Assembly (NCBI GenBank): GCA_951812735.1 | Contig: OX638332.1 | Location: 814,732-878,731 of the forward strand | DNA from: Candidatus Dadabacteria bacterium | GTDB lineage: Bacteria > Desulfobacterota_D > UBA1144 > Nemesobacterales > Nemesobacteraceae | DNA length: 64,000 nt | Direction: 5' to 3' | Shown here: positions 26,103 to 35,940 of the stretch, piece by piece | Position numbering within the stretch: the first letter of the stretch is position 1 | Layout of the letters: every line of letters starts with the position of its first letter | Notes under the pieces: model-generated | Databases searched by the model: none | Seen by the model: only the letters and a program-made list of their open reading frames with translations | Told to the model about the DNA's origin: nothing | Program-made: the position numbers and the translations under genes

Positions 26103-26885
26103 TTATTCGGAAGAATAAACAATCCTCAGAAGGCTTGGCACGCGGTATTCCTTTTTCAAGAACCTGTCAGCCTGCTTCCTCGCCCTGAAAAGATCAAGTG
26201 GACAGTCTACGTCCATCCAGTAAAGCTCACCTATATCGAGAGGCTTGATTTTATACCCCTTGTTTATAAGCCTGTGTATTGAGGAAATGTACCATTTCCC
26301 CTCGGCACCGGGATTCCTCATTTCCTCCTCAACCGCTCTTTTGAGAAGCTCTACTCCAGTATCCCTGAACACCCTTATGCCGACCGATTCAGCGGAGGTC
26401 TCGGCGTTTGATATCTCCTTGCTGATCTTAGTGATCCTGGTGTCGTCAACAACAACTTTCATGTCTTCCCTTTCGTACCGGGGCCGCTTCTTTATGGGAA
26501 GACATATCTTTTCATCCCTTACAGAGAGCGCCTTGTCCAAAACGCCTATCTCGTATACATCATCTCCGTTCATAACCACTAAGTCTTCATCGAATTCGCT
26601 CCGGGCTATCCAGAGAGACACAAGGCTGTTTGTGGATTGGTAGAAGGGATTGTAAAGGGTATTGATTCTCATCCCCAGGCCATCGTAGCTTCTTAGGAAA
26701 TCCTCCACCCTCTCAAAACCGAAACCCACGACGATCACAACTTCGTTTATGCCGCAGTCCCTTATAAGGTTTATCTGGTGTTCGAGTATGGATATGTTCC
26801 CAATATCAAGAAGACACTTGGGCTTGTCGTGAGTGTAAGGATATAGCCTGGTTCCCCTACCCGCTGCGAGTATTATAGCTTTCAT
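26103..26885 (-). CDS. Sugar-phosphate / choline-phosphate-type nucleotidyltransferase
   Basis: 260 aa with the NTP-transferase signature MKAIILAAGRGTRLYPYT, then KPKCLLDIG, and an acidic metal site (LVVMNGDDVYE). This fold makes NDP-sugars or CDP-choline from NTP and a sugar- or alcohol-phosphate. The short C-terminus and LDIGN/SILEHQ pattern lean to LicC-like or glucose-1-phosphate transferases; substrate undecided. First gene of the unit with the GT and asnB genes, 50 nt upstream of the GT. Confidence 0.88.
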   Translation of the reverse strand: MKAIILAAGRGTRLYPYTHDKPKCLLDIGNISILEHQINLIRDCGINEVVIVVGFGFERVEDFLRSYDGLGMRINTLYNPFYQSTNSLVSLWIARSEFDEDLVVMNGDDVYEIGVLDKALSVRDEKICLPIKKRPRYEREDMKVVVDDTRITKISKEISNAETSAESVGIRVFRDTGVELLKRAVEEEMRNPGAEGKWYISSIHRLINKGYKIKPLDIGELYWMDVDCPLDLFRARKQADRFLKKEYRVPSLLRIVYSSE

Positions 26886-27157
26886 AAATCAGATTTTTTA
26901 AATAGATACCTGCTCGCTCCTAAGAATTGCGAAATACAAGCTATGTTTTCCAACAAAGGAGGAGGATCAACACCTTAATTTCGCAGGATTTTTAGTATAA
27001 CTACACATATAAGTTATGTCACCACGCTAGGAACCCTTCAAGCAACTCAAGATTTGATTTGCCAACCCCTCGCGAGGCTCCTTAAATTTAGAAGGCCTGC
27101 CACGCGTCATTCCAAGACCCAAGAAAACAGCCCAAGCTATCAGTTACAATTAGCCGC

Positions 27158-28372
27158 ATGAATCCGCTGCTTTCAGTCAACATTTCATACAGGGCCATAA
27201 AAAGCAACAAGGTAAGATCGTTTCTCACTACCTTGGGAATAATCATAGGTGTCGCGGCCGTGATCTCGCTTGTCTCCATAACCGGCGGGGCTAAAAATAT
27301 GATAGAGGGGCAGCTTGCATCCCTGGGATCTAACTCTCTTATAGTAAGAAGCGGTAAAATCACAAAGAGCGGAAAACCGCTTCTTGCTAGCAACCTAAAA
27401 CCGCTTACCAACAATGACGTTGAAGCAATAGGAGAGCTTGAAGCAGTAAAATACGTCTCGGCGATAGCCAACACAACCGCTAACATTGTTTCGGGAAACA
27501 GAAACGTTTTCACGGCAGTGATAGGAACTGGAGAGGATTTTATATTCATAAACGATTGGTTCCCAGCTAGGGGGACGTTCTTCAACGAGCTTGACGTAAG
27601 GGAAGCATCTCTTGTGTGCGTACTTGGAAAAACCGTCAAGGAAAATTTGTTCGGGAGTCAAAATCCTATAGGAAAAAACCTAAGGATCGGCAAGTACACT
27701 TACAACGTTATTGGGGTGATGTCCTCGATCGGACCTACGCCAAGCGGAAGAGATCAGGACGACATAGTGTTACTTCCCTACACTTCCATTCAGAAAAGAC
27801 TTCTCGGCACAAAATCGCTTAACAGAATCACTATTTTCGTAGATCCCGCCTATGATCTAGGATATGCTCAGGCGGAAGTGGAAAAAGTTCTGCGCAGACA
27901 GCACGGGATCAAGAATGAAATGGAAGACGATTTTTCTGTAAGAGCCCAGCAGAACCAGATAGAAACCATAAAAAACGTCTCAAAAATCCTCTCTATACTT
28001 CTCGGAAGCATAGCCTCGATTTCGCTTGTTGTCGGAGGAATCGGAATAATGAATATAATGCTGGTTTCGGTAGGGGAAAGGACGAGAGAGATAGGAATCA
28101 GGCTAGCCGTCGGGGCTAAAGAGAAAAACATACTGATTCAGTTTCTTATAGAATCCATTTTGCTCTCCCTTGTCGGCGGGGTAATTGGAACGGCAGCCGG
28201 CATACTGATCTCGAAGGTGGCCTCAGCCCTTACGGGCTGGCCTACCCAGATATCCATGCTGTCTATAATAGTGGCTTTTCTGTTCTCAGCACTTGTGGGA
28301 ATCGTCTTCGGCATGTATCCAGCGAAAAAAGCGGCAGCGCTCAATCCAATAGAAGCTCTGAGATATGAATGA
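27158..28372 (+). CDS. MacB-like ABC transporter permease (FtsX domain)
   Basis: 404 aa: an N-terminal span (SFLTTLGIIIGVAAVISLVS), a ~220-residue periplasmic MacB_PCD-type domain (GKTVKENLFGSQNPIGK, DDIVLLPYTS), then three C-terminal spans with SLVVGGIGIMNIMLVSVGER and REIGIRLAVGA. This matches the permease half of MacB/LolC-like exporters. No ABC ATPase or membrane-fusion protein is encoded beside it, so its partner must lie elsewhere. Perhaps a lipid or peptide exporter; substrate unknown. Confidence 0.88.
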   Translation: MNPLLSVNISYRAIKSNKVRSFLTTLGIIIGVAAVISLVSITGGAKNMIEGQLASLGSNSLIVRSGKITKSGKPLLASNLKPLTNNDVEAIGELEAVKYVSAIANTTANIVSGNRNVFTAVIGTGEDFIFINDWFPARGTFFNELDVREASLVCVLGKTVKENLFGSQNPIGKNLRIGKYTYNVIGVMSSIGPTPSGRDQDDIVLLPYTSIQKRLLGTKSLNRITIFVDPAYDLGYAQAEVEKVLRRQHGIKNEMEDDFSVRAQQNQIETIKNVSKILSILLGSIASISLVVGGIGIMNIMLVSVGERTREIGIRLAVGAKEKNILIQFLIESILLSLVGGVIGTAAGILISKVASALTGWPTQISMLSIIVAFLFSALVGIVFGMYPAKKAAALNPIEALRYE

Positions 28373-28609
28373 GGAAACTAACTGTTGTCCGAAAAAATTC
28401 TTTTCATCTCCTCGAATGTTCTAGCCAGAAAAGAGGACTGAAAATTCCCTTGACGAGAGTATGAAGATATTTCCCTCGTCCTGCATACCGATTGTGAAAA
28501 ACCTGAAGTTTCTCAATCACCAGTCATTATCGTACATCTAAAATGAGAAACACTGGAGATTCCTACCTTTTGGTCACGTAACCGGAATTTTACAGTGGCA
28601 ATACGCAGA

Positions 28610-29746
28610 CTATATTTCGGTGAACAGTTTTTCATATCTGGAAATCATTTTATCTATTGAGAAGTTTTCCGATCTTTTTTTTGCTTCTTTCTCCAAGCTT
28701 TCCTTTAACTCCTGGTTTTCCAGTGTTTTTATAATTGCGTCGGCCATTTTTTGCGGGTTTTTGACTGGAACTAGGATTCCGTTCTTGTGGTCCTCGATGA
28801 TTTCGTCAGCTCCATGTTCATGGTTCGTAGATATTATCGGTTTCCCCAGAGCAAGAGCTTCAAGTATGACATTTGAGAATCCTTCATATAACGAAGAGCA
28901 CACGAAAATATCGGCTTTTGCTATATACGGAAAAGGATTTGCCACTGCACCTAGAAAATCTATTTTATCTTTTATTAGAAGTTTTTCTGAGAAACTCTGA
29001 AGCTCTTTTTTCTTTCCCCCGTTTCCGATAATTATGAGTCGTACGGTTTTCGTCCTGTTTACTATTTCAAGAGCTTGCAATAGATAGGAGAATCCTTTCT
29101 GAGATTTAAACGATCCTACAGCAATTATTAGGGGGATCTCAGTTCCAAACCACTTATGATTCTTTTCTTTTTTCGATCTTTCTATTACGTTCTGAATGTC
29201 GATCCCGTTATAAATTGTCTTGACTTCTGATCTTAGCTTAAAAACCTCTTTTGTTTCTAGCGCAAGGCTTTGCGAATTGGCCACTACTTTATTCGACAGC
29301 CGCACCCCAAATTTCCTCAAATAGAAACGCAGGGGGATTTTCTCCATAGAAAATGTCTGTTTCAGGTTGTTCCCTTCACCGGAAATTGTTTTAAATCTGA
29401 GCATTCGACCTATTATAGCCATGGGGATCTTGGGCCAGTGGCGGCTGTAGAGGATATCCGGTCTTTCGAACAGAGCAGTTTTAAAAAAAATGATTATTCC
29501 GTAACCAACCCAGAGGATTTTAGACTTTTTCAAGAGCGGAATAAATGAGGGGGAAAATATTTTTATGCTTTTATCAAGGGAGTTTTTAAGTTCTCCTTCA
29601 TCGTAAAACAAAAAGACAGACACCTCATACCCTCTCCGGTGGAGACCATTTGCGATATTGATTGTCTGCCTTTGAGCTCCTCCAGCACTCAAGTTAGGGG
29701 AAGCAAAAAGGATTTTTTTCGTGCGAAACTTACTTCCCTTGCTCAT
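28610..29746 (-). CDS. GT4-family glycosyltransferase
   Basis: 378 aa with a GGAQRQTINIANGL donor-domain start, then the C-terminal domain with VGSFKSQKGFSYLLQAL, ICSSLYEGFSNVILEALALG and GADEIIEDHKNGILVPV. A paralogue of the 31990-33147 protein with strong C-terminal similarity. It is divergent from HTTM cassette 2, just as the decayed GT is divergent from cassette 1. A shared ~90-nt leader lies upstream (29789-29880). Confidence 0.92.
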   Translation of the reverse strand: MSKGSKFRTKKILFASPNLSAGGAQRQTINIANGLHRRGYEVSVFLFYDEGELKNSLDKSIKIFSPSFIPLLKKSKILWVGYGIIIFFKTALFERPDILYSRHWPKIPMAIIGRMLRFKTISGEGNNLKQTFSMEKIPLRFYLRKFGVRLSNKVVANSQSLALETKEVFKLRSEVKTIYNGIDIQNVIERSKKEKNHKWFGTEIPLIIAVGSFKSQKGFSYLLQALEIVNRTKTVRLIIIGNGGKKKELQSFSEKLLIKDKIDFLGAVANPFPYIAKADIFVCSSLYEGFSNVILEALALGKPIISTNHEHGADEIIEDHKNGILVPVKNPQKMADAIIKTLENQELKESLEKEAKKRSENFSIDKMISRYEKLFTEI

Positions 29747-29788
29747 ATCTCAGAATATCCCGTATGTTACGCCGTGGTCTTAAACCCC

Positions 29789-29880
29789 AAACGCAACTTT
29801 TGAGTTAGGCAAACTAAAATGACAAATCGGCAGTCTTAACAACTTTCTTTCAGCCACAATATCAAAAGGAGCGTTTGAAC
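29789..29880. repeat. Diverged ~90-nt repeat, copy 1
   Basis: Begins AACGCAACTTTTGA..TAGG and ends CAATATCAAAAGGAGCGTTTGAA. A second copy, about two-thirds identical, is at 35941-36030. Both lie just upstream of a leftward gene of the glycan cluster, so they may be a conserved control region or a decayed mobile end. Confidence 0.5.
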
Positions 29881-30006
29881 CAAAAACCAAAGCGCCCCCA
29901 CTCAAAGATACCAGATCGCTATTTTCTTAAAAGCGAAATTCAACCAGACTCTGACAGCAAAAAGGTTAGGTGCATAAATCCACCACTAGCCGGAAACTGA
30001 AAAATC

Positions 30007-30037
30007 TTAACAGGTGGGCAACTGGTTCTGCTATAAT
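30007..30037 (+). promoter_or_regulatory. Possible promoter for HTTM cassette 2
   Basis: An extended -10 TGCTATAAT (30029-30037) is preceded by TTAACA (30007-30012) at a 19-nt spacing. The spacing is long and the gene start is 240 nt away, so this is tentative. Confidence 0.3.
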
Positions 30038-30276
30038 GGATAGTATAAGTTATGAGGGAATCTATCGACTAAGTAAATGCCTTGGATTCAAAAAAGTGAA
30101 TTAGGTATTCTTTAGAGTTGATCTGCCTGTTGCGGTTGAACGAGAAAATATGATACGAAAAAATTACCGGAAAAAAAGGGGCATCTCTGTGTTCCGACAA
30201 ACAGGCATATTTTGCGAATACTCCCCGGTTAGTCCGAAGCGGATATGGGAGGATCCCTTCACATCTCAGATGCCAG

Positions 30277-30888
30277 ATGAAAAACAGCGCTGGAAAGCGA
30301 GCAAAGGTATTTATAGTTATCTTGGTAGTTATACAGGGCCTGTACGTAATTTTCCCTCTTCCTGACATCTGGCCCATTTCGAACTACTCGATGTTCAGCA
30401 GGGCAAAGGTGAAAACTGTCGCATCCAAGCTCGAAATTAGAGGCGTAACCAAAGATGGTGACGAACTGTTGTTAAACGCTAATGATCATTTCCGTCCTCT
30501 CAGCAACTCTAGAATTAACAAAGGAATTAGTCGCATTCTGAACGACGTGGGGTACAAAAGGAAGAACGAAAAAAGAGTAGATCGTATCATTGGATATTTG
30601 GATTTTCTTCCCATAAACAAAACAATGCTGAAAGAAGGAATACAGGACAAACTTCTCTACGACAACGAAATTAAAAACAAAAAAGAGGCGATAGACAAGC
30701 TTTTCAGCTACTTGCTCGCTCAATATAAACTAAACGCGGAAACGTCCGGTGCCGACCCTGTTATAGGAATATACGAGCTTAGACTCTACAGGGTTAAATG
30801 GGATTGGACGGAAACTCCGATTCACAACGTAATTCAGAATGAAAAGCTGATTTATTCAACTACTGCAGGTCTGTTTCAGTATGAGTAG
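30277..30888 (+). CDS. HTTM-cassette partner protein, copy 2
   Basis: 203 aa with an N-terminal basic segment and a membrane span (about 10-28), then the same core as copy 1: PLPDIWPISNYSMFSRA, an inner helical region and a KWDWTETPIHNV block. It is the intact-looking copy, and its last codons overlap the HTTM start by 8 nt (ATGAGTAG). Family not recognised. The tight overlap suggests it works in a 1:1 pair with the HTTM protein. Confidence 0.75.
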   Translation: MKNSAGKRAKVFIVILVVIQGLYVIFPLPDIWPISNYSMFSRAKVKTVASKLEIRGVTKDGDELLLNANDHFRPLSNSRINKGISRILNDVGYKRKNEKRVDRIIGYLDFLPINKTMLKEGIQDKLLYDNEIKNKKEAIDKLFSYLLAQYKLNAETSGADPVIGIYELRLYRVKWDWTETPIHNVIQNEKLIYSTTAGLFQYE

Positions 30889-31789
30889 TTTTTACGAAAA
30901 CTCCAGAGCAGAGATTAACAAATTCTTTTTCCATCCCGTGACACCGTATAACCTGGGTGTGTCAAGATTTCTGTATTACGGAACAATCTTTTTCCTATAT
31001 GTCGGAGAAGATTTTTCGGAATGGGGAAAAGTTCCTGAAGTTATATGGCATCCCATATTTTTGTTTGATTTTTTTTCAATACCGGTCTTGGGCCCAGAAG
31101 TTCTAGGGATTCTTGGTAAAATCTGGATCATTTCTATCCTGTTCAGTTCCATTGGTTTTCTAACCCGTTTGAATACAGTTCTGGCGTTTCTGATCGGATG
31201 TTATTTGCTGGGAATTGTGAATAGCTTCGCCAAAACTAATCACACAGAAACGCTAATGCTTCTTATTTTTGGCATAATGTCTCTTTCCAGATGCGGAGAC
31301 GGATTCTCGGTTCACAATCTGTACAGGAATCCTAATAAAAGAAATCAGCAGAATGTCGAATATTGCTGGCCCACCAGTTTGGTCTGCGTTATGTTCACTC
31401 TTATGTTTTGTGCCGCAGGATTTTCAAAGCTAAGAAATTCGGGGTTCGAGTGGTTTACCTCAGACTTTTTATCGTCTCTTATTATAAACCGTGGATTTAC
31501 GTCCAGCGGATCAAATCCGTATATTGAGTGGATTCCGTTCTGGGTAGGTAGCAACAAGGGATTGAGTCATATTATAGCAGGTCTGGCATTCTTCCTTGAA
31601 ATATTCGCACCTCTGGCGTTATTTAACAAATACTTTAGGGCCGTAATCTTACCATCTCTATTTTTCATGCTGATAGGTTTCTGGATGGTACTGGAAATTC
31701 CTTTTCCGCAGGTTATGGCAAGTTTTGTCTTCTGGATACCTTGGGACAGACTTATTAGACCTACAAGAGGTAGTTTGATAGCAGATTGA
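30881..31789 (+). CDS. HTTM (VKGC-like) membrane protein, copy 2
   Basis: 302 aa, multi-span. Shares NLGVSRFLYYG, HPIFLFDFF, NSFAKTNHTE, SRCGDGFSVH, AGFSKLRNSGFEW, EWIPFWVGS and a PFPQVMASFVFWIPW end with copy 1, at roughly half identity by eye. HTTM proteins resemble vitamin K-dependent gamma-carboxylase and are scattered among bacteria; their enzyme role is mostly untested. The start ATG is translationally coupled to the partner gene. Cytoplasmic or lumenal catalytic residues cannot be assigned with confidence. Confidence 0.82.
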   Translation: MSSFYENSRAEINKFFFHPVTPYNLGVSRFLYYGTIFFLYVGEDFSEWGKVPEVIWHPIFLFDFFSIPVLGPEVLGILGKIWIISILFSSIGFLTRLNTVLAFLIGCYLLGIVNSFAKTNHTETLMLLIFGIMSLSRCGDGFSVHNLYRNPNKRNQQNVEYCWPTSLVCVMFTLMFCAAGFSKLRNSGFEWFTSDFLSSLIINRGFTSSGSNPYIEWIPFWVGSNKGLSHIIAGLAFFLEIFAPLALFNKYFRAVILPSLFFMLIGFWMVLEIPFPQVMASFVFWIPWDRLIRPTRGSLIAD

Positions 31790-31989
31790 AAAGAGTAAGA
31801 AAAAGACGTAAAAGACAGTACAGATATTCCTGTGTGGACAGGAAGAGAGCTCCGGCTTCTCGAAATGAATTCATGGGGAGGACTCACTAGGAATTTTGAT
31901 ATTTTCTAAGTGTGGTGTTGGGGGGTCAGGCGGAGGAAACGGTTATTAGGCGCGTTTTACAGATGTTCGGCTAAAATTAGAGTCTCGAA

Positions 31990-33147
31990 ATGAAAATTCT
32001 AATAGTTCTTCCACATCTTCAGACAGGTGGAACTGGAAGGCAGACAATTTCTCTTGCGAAGGGATTATCAGAACTGAAAAATGTAGAGGTTTCTCTTTTG
32101 GTTCTGAGCAGAGGTGGAGGTTTATCAGGGGAATTATCTCCTGAAATAGAAAAGAAAATTGTATATTCCGAACTCGGGGCGCGATGGTCCAAATCTGCTT
32201 TGAAGAGGCCTGTAAGATCCGTGTTGCGAATAGCTTCCATTGTCCGTGCGGCGAAAAAATTCGATCCCGATGTCATATATGCCAGAGTGAGACCTTTCCC
32301 CGCCATTGTCGCAGGGAGAATGCTTGGAATACCCGTAGTGATAGCGGAGATGAATAATCCGTCAAAAGGTCTAGAAACAAAAAAATCCACACTGTCCAGA
32401 TTTCAGGTCTTTACTGTGCGAAAAACAAACAGAAAGCTCGCTTCAAAAATTGTGGCAAATTCATACAGACTGGCTGATGAGTCAAAAAGATTCTGGAAAC
32501 TCAAGTCAAAACCATCTGTAATTCATAACGGCTTGGATATTGAATCTATAGAGAAAAAAAGCCTCAAAAGCATTGAGCATCCTTGGCTGAATGACAACAG
32601 TGTGCCGCTTATTGTCTCGGTCGGCAGGCTTGTTCCGCAGAAAGGATTCACCGATCTGATAGAAACTGTCGCCATCGTGAACCTGAGGATAGAAACAAGG
32701 CTTATGATAATTGGAAGAACAAATGAAAGGGAGGTAGAAAACAGACTTCAAAAACAGATTGACAATCTGAAAATCGCTGACCGCGTCTTGCTTGCTGGGG
32801 ATAAAGCGAACCCGTATCCGTTTATGAAAGCAGCAGATGTCTATGCTTCTTCATCAATCTATGAGGGATTTTCAAATTCACTACTTGAGGCCTTGGCTCT
32901 CGGTCTTCCAGTTGTTAGCACAAATCACGACTTTGGGGCAGACGAAATTATTGAAGATAACAAAAGTGGAATCCTTGTTCCCGTCGCGAACCCTAAGGCT
33001 ATGGCTGAGGCAATTGTGAAAATCCTAGAGGATCAAGAACTAAGTAAAAGACTTTCCCGGAACGCACGCCGTAGGGCAGAGAATTTCACAATTGAAAAAA
33101 CAGCTTCAGAACATGAAAAGCTGTTTCGGGAGCTCTTGAAGAGTTGA
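31990..33147 (+). CDS. GT4-family glycosyltransferase
   Basis: 385 aa. N-terminal block HLQTGGTGRQTISLAKGLSEL, then VSVGRLVPQKGFTDLIE and the donor-site block YASSSIYEGFSNSLLEALAL with GADEIIEDNKSGILVPV. It is a clear paralogue of the 28610-29746 protein. It lies 200 nt after HTTM cassette 2 on the same strand and may be co-transcribed with it. Confidence 0.92.
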   Translation: MKILIVLPHLQTGGTGRQTISLAKGLSELKNVEVSLLVLSRGGGLSGELSPEIEKKIVYSELGARWSKSALKRPVRSVLRIASIVRAAKKFDPDVIYARVRPFPAIVAGRMLGIPVVIAEMNNPSKGLETKKSTLSRFQVFTVRKTNRKLASKIVANSYRLADESKRFWKLKSKPSVIHNGLDIESIEKKSLKSIEHPWLNDNSVPLIVSVGRLVPQKGFTDLIETVAIVNLRIETRLMIIGRTNEREVENRLQKQIDNLKIADRVLLAGDKANPYPFMKAADVYASSSIYEGFSNSLLEALALGLPVVSTNHDFGADEIIEDNKSGILVPVANPKAMAEAIVKILEDQELSKRLSRNARRRAENFTIEKTASEHEKLFRELLKS

Positions 33148-33400
33148 CGTGGTCCGGGGCTTGTGTGCGGAATCAGCGTTCAAGGGGCGAGTCGTAATAC
33201 GCGGTCTGAGGGAAATAATTCCGGACTCATAGAATTTTTACTGCACCAGATAAAAATTGTAATCATTCTCCGACACATTCAGAGAAACGGAAAAAAACAG
33301 AGGTGGACAAATCACAAAAAGGACTTGGCTTAAGCAGAACGGAAGCGAGCTCCTACCTAGGTGTCAGGAAAATTATCACGCTGATAGATTATCAGTGCGG

Positions 33401-34720
33401 CTATGATTTGGAATACCGTTTACGCCGGTAAATATAGGAAAACATAGGTATTCCCACAAAAATACCGATAAATACGGGAACAAAGCAGGCGTAAGCTGCT
33501 CCCATGTAAGAATACCGCGGCACAAGTATCAGCATAGCAAGTATCATAGAAACACCGGACAACATTACAAAGACCGTTCTTAATCCCGACATCCCAAAAG
33601 CCAGCAGCCCCCGTTGTACCCAAGATACCAATCCGCCAACCGTAAGAGCAATTATTAAAACTCTGACAGCACTAGAGGCCGGGGCGTACTCTTCGCCAAA
33701 AGCAATATTTACTATCAAGTCTGCTGAAATAAAAACAGCAATACAGACGGGTATCGTGTATTTAGCCATTTCTTTTAGTGAAAAGACAATTACCTTTCTG
33801 AGTTCTTTATAGTTTTCCCTGCTGCTAAGTCTGACCATGGCGGGATAAAGAACGGAATAAACAGGTCCTCTGATTTTTTCTACAATTCTGGTAATACTCT
33901 GAGCAATTTTATACAAACCCGAGGCTTCCGCTCCAGAAAAATAACCGAGCAGCACAATGGGAATATGTGTTGAAAAAGCTAAATTGCTGAAACCGGAAAC
34001 GGACGTATTCATAACAAACCAGAGTGTTCCCCGCATCTTGCTTCTGATCCTCGCAAGATTGGCAGACATCCACCCACCCATTTTTTCTCGGGCAAGACTT
34101 CTATTGACGAAAAGCTGAAGAACAACAAAATTAATAAAGGCGGCTACAACATAAGCTCCAAAAAAACCTTCTATTCCAAGTTCCGCGATAAATGCCACGA
34201 GAATAAGTACAATTCTCATAGCATTGTGAAAAACTCTCAAGAAAGCTGACTCTTTAAATTTTTTCAACGACTGGAGAATCGCGTGCGAGTTTTGATTGAC
34301 GGTTGAGATAAGGAGACTGAAAGATAATATCAGAATGTACTGAAAAGCTTCTCCAGATTTAATAAAAAAACTGTTAGCAACTTTAGCTAGACCAATACAT
34401 ACTGCAAACGCAATAACACCGCTTAAAAGGTCTATAATATAGAAAAATTTTATAAAAGAACGGACGCTTTCGGTATCCCCCATTTCCCTATATTCAGAAA
34501 CATACTTGATAGATGCTTCATATATCTTAAGGTCAACGAAGCTGTTTACCAGTCGGACATAAGACATTACAAGGGTGAATAAACCAAACTGCTCGACTCC
34601 GAGAAAACGGGCAAGGAGGACAACCTCAACAGCAGAGAATATGGATGCACCTATGCCGCCGCTGAAAAGCCATAAGGCGTCTTTCTTAATATCTTTTCTT
34701 TCATCCTGAGGAGTTGACAT
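33401..34720 (-). CDS. Polysaccharide flippase, Wzx/MATE-like
   Basis: 439 aa with about 12-14 membrane spans and few charges between them. The N-terminal block DALWLFSGGIGASIFSAVEVVLLARFLGV with EQFGLFTLVMSYV is characteristic of the PST/Wzx lipid-linked oligosaccharide flippases. It would move an undecaprenyl-linked glycan across the inner membrane, in keeping with the surrounding glycosyltransferases. Which glycan is unknown. Confidence 0.88.
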   Translation of the reverse strand: MSTPQDERKDIKKDALWLFSGGIGASIFSAVEVVLLARFLGVEQFGLFTLVMSYVRLVNSFVDLKIYEASIKYVSEYREMGDTESVRSFIKFFYIIDLLSGVIAFAVCIGLAKVANSFFIKSGEAFQYILILSFSLLISTVNQNSHAILQSLKKFKESAFLRVFHNAMRIVLILVAFIAELGIEGFFGAYVVAAFINFVVLQLFVNRSLAREKMGGWMSANLARIRSKMRGTLWFVMNTSVSGFSNLAFSTHIPIVLLGYFSGAEASGLYKIAQSITRIVEKIRGPVYSVLYPAMVRLSSRENYKELRKVIVFSLKEMAKYTIPVCIAVFISADLIVNIAFGEEYAPASSAVRVLIIALTVGGLVSWVQRGLLAFGMSGLRTVFVMLSGVSMILAMLILVPRYSYMGAAYACFVPVFIGIFVGIPMFSYIYRRKRYSKS

Positions 34721-34960
34721 CGAGAAAGCCGCTAGTTTCTATATGGCAAGTTGTAGGTAAACGAAGAATTACGTGTAATATTTCTCTTCATTTTTTTATA
34801 GTTACTTATATGACATTTAAACCCAGCATTGACGAAAGACACTGCCCGACTTCTTTCCAACCAAAAGCGGAGTAAAAAAGAGGTTCAGAACCTACAATTC
34901 ATGAATAAGATAGGCTGGGTTGATAAATTCTGTGAAAGTCAAATTGCCGTTTGTTAAGCT

Positions 34961-35851
34961 TCACCTCATAGGCAGTTCCAGAAGATTACCAAGCTTTTCA
35001 TCCCAATGCTCCGGTAAAACCTTTTGCCATCCACCACCAGGGTAAAATGTTACCTCGCCAAAAATTGCTTTTCCTCCAACATCATACATATCAACGCGCG
35101 CAAATATGAAATCATCTGAAAGTCTGCGCGCAATTTCCATCATATCTGTCAAGGAATCCGGTCGTTTAACTTCTTTTTCATAGCGGTGCAGTTTCCACTC
35201 ATTTCCTATAAAGAAATCAAGTTTTTGCCAGTCGGGAGAGTAGAAAGTCCTCATGTGTCCAGAATATTTATCCAAGTCCACCTGTATAAAACTAGGGGTT
35301 CCATTAAAACAAAAAACTTTATAGTCAATAAGCGACCCGTCTTTGTTTTTCATGTATTTTTCACAGACTATTCGCGGGAGAATGTGTTTGTATGACCATT
35401 CACGGGATCGCGTGTAATAACTGGTCGCAAGCCACTTTTTCATTTTCTTTTTCGCTTCTTTTCTGTTCATCGTCATTTTGTCTTTGACTATTATGTTCCA
35501 CCCTGAACCATGGGTTGCCTTGAGAACAAAGGACTCGGGCAAGGAATCAAAGTCTATTTCGTCTACATCTTCAAAAAAACCGTATAGTTCATTCAGTATG
35601 CGAGTCCCAATCTTGCTTTCAATAATCTTTCTGACTTCGTATTTATCCGCGTAAGATGTCATAAGAGGATTTCTATCGTGAAGTTTTATCCACTGTAATT
35701 TTTCATTAAAAGTCTTTGGGCTTTTCAAGTTCAAGGTTCTGCCGAATCTGCTTCTGAACCTCAACCGTATAGCTGCTTCGTCATTTAGAAATGGTTTTAT
35801 TAACCGCCTGTAGAACTTTTTTTTCAACCGGCGTCTATGATAGTAAAACAT
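34961..35851 (-). CDS. TupA-type ATP-grasp protein
   Basis: About 296 aa. The conserved block LNLKSPKTFNEKLQWIKLHD, then NPLMTSYADKYEVR, FVLKATHGSG and VCEKYMKNKDGSLIDYKVFC, matches TupA-like ATP-grasp proteins of polysaccharide and teichuronopeptide clusters, which probably add an amino acid or peptide to the glycan. I start at ATG 35849-35851 because GGAG lies 8 nt upstream and the frame further out (to GTG 35989) overlaps a repeat and lacks a ribosome site. It is divergent from the DMT exporter gene. Confidence 0.82.
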   Translation of the reverse strand: MFYYHRRRLKKKFYRRLIKPFLNDEAAIRLRFRSRFGRTLNLKSPKTFNEKLQWIKLHDRNPLMTSYADKYEVRKIIESKIGTRILNELYGFFEDVDEIDFDSLPESFVLKATHGSGWNIIVKDKMTMNRKEAKKKMKKWLATSYYTRSREWSYKHILPRIVCEKYMKNKDGSLIDYKVFCFNGTPSFIQVDLDKYSGHMRTFYSPDWQKLDFFIGNEWKLHRYEKEVKRPDSLTDMMEIARRLSDDFIFARVDMYDVGGKAIFGEVTFYPGGGWQKVLPEHWDEKLGNLLELPMR

Positions 35852-35940
35852 CGCAAACTCTCCAGTGAATATTTCCGTGAATCTTGTTCCCCGAAAATAC
35901 CACTTAGCAAATACTAACTCCCTCCGTGCTTTCAAGTTTG

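Larger units (their letters stand above)
29747..30276 (+). other. Intergenic region between GT and HTTM cassette 2
   Basis: About 530 nt with no convincing gene; short frames on both strands are unrelated to the cassette-1 flank. It holds the diverged ~90-nt repeat (29789-29880) and a possible extended -10 promoter (30007-30037). The stretch 30140-30276 is the likely 5' leader of the cassette-2 genes. Confidence 0.45.
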
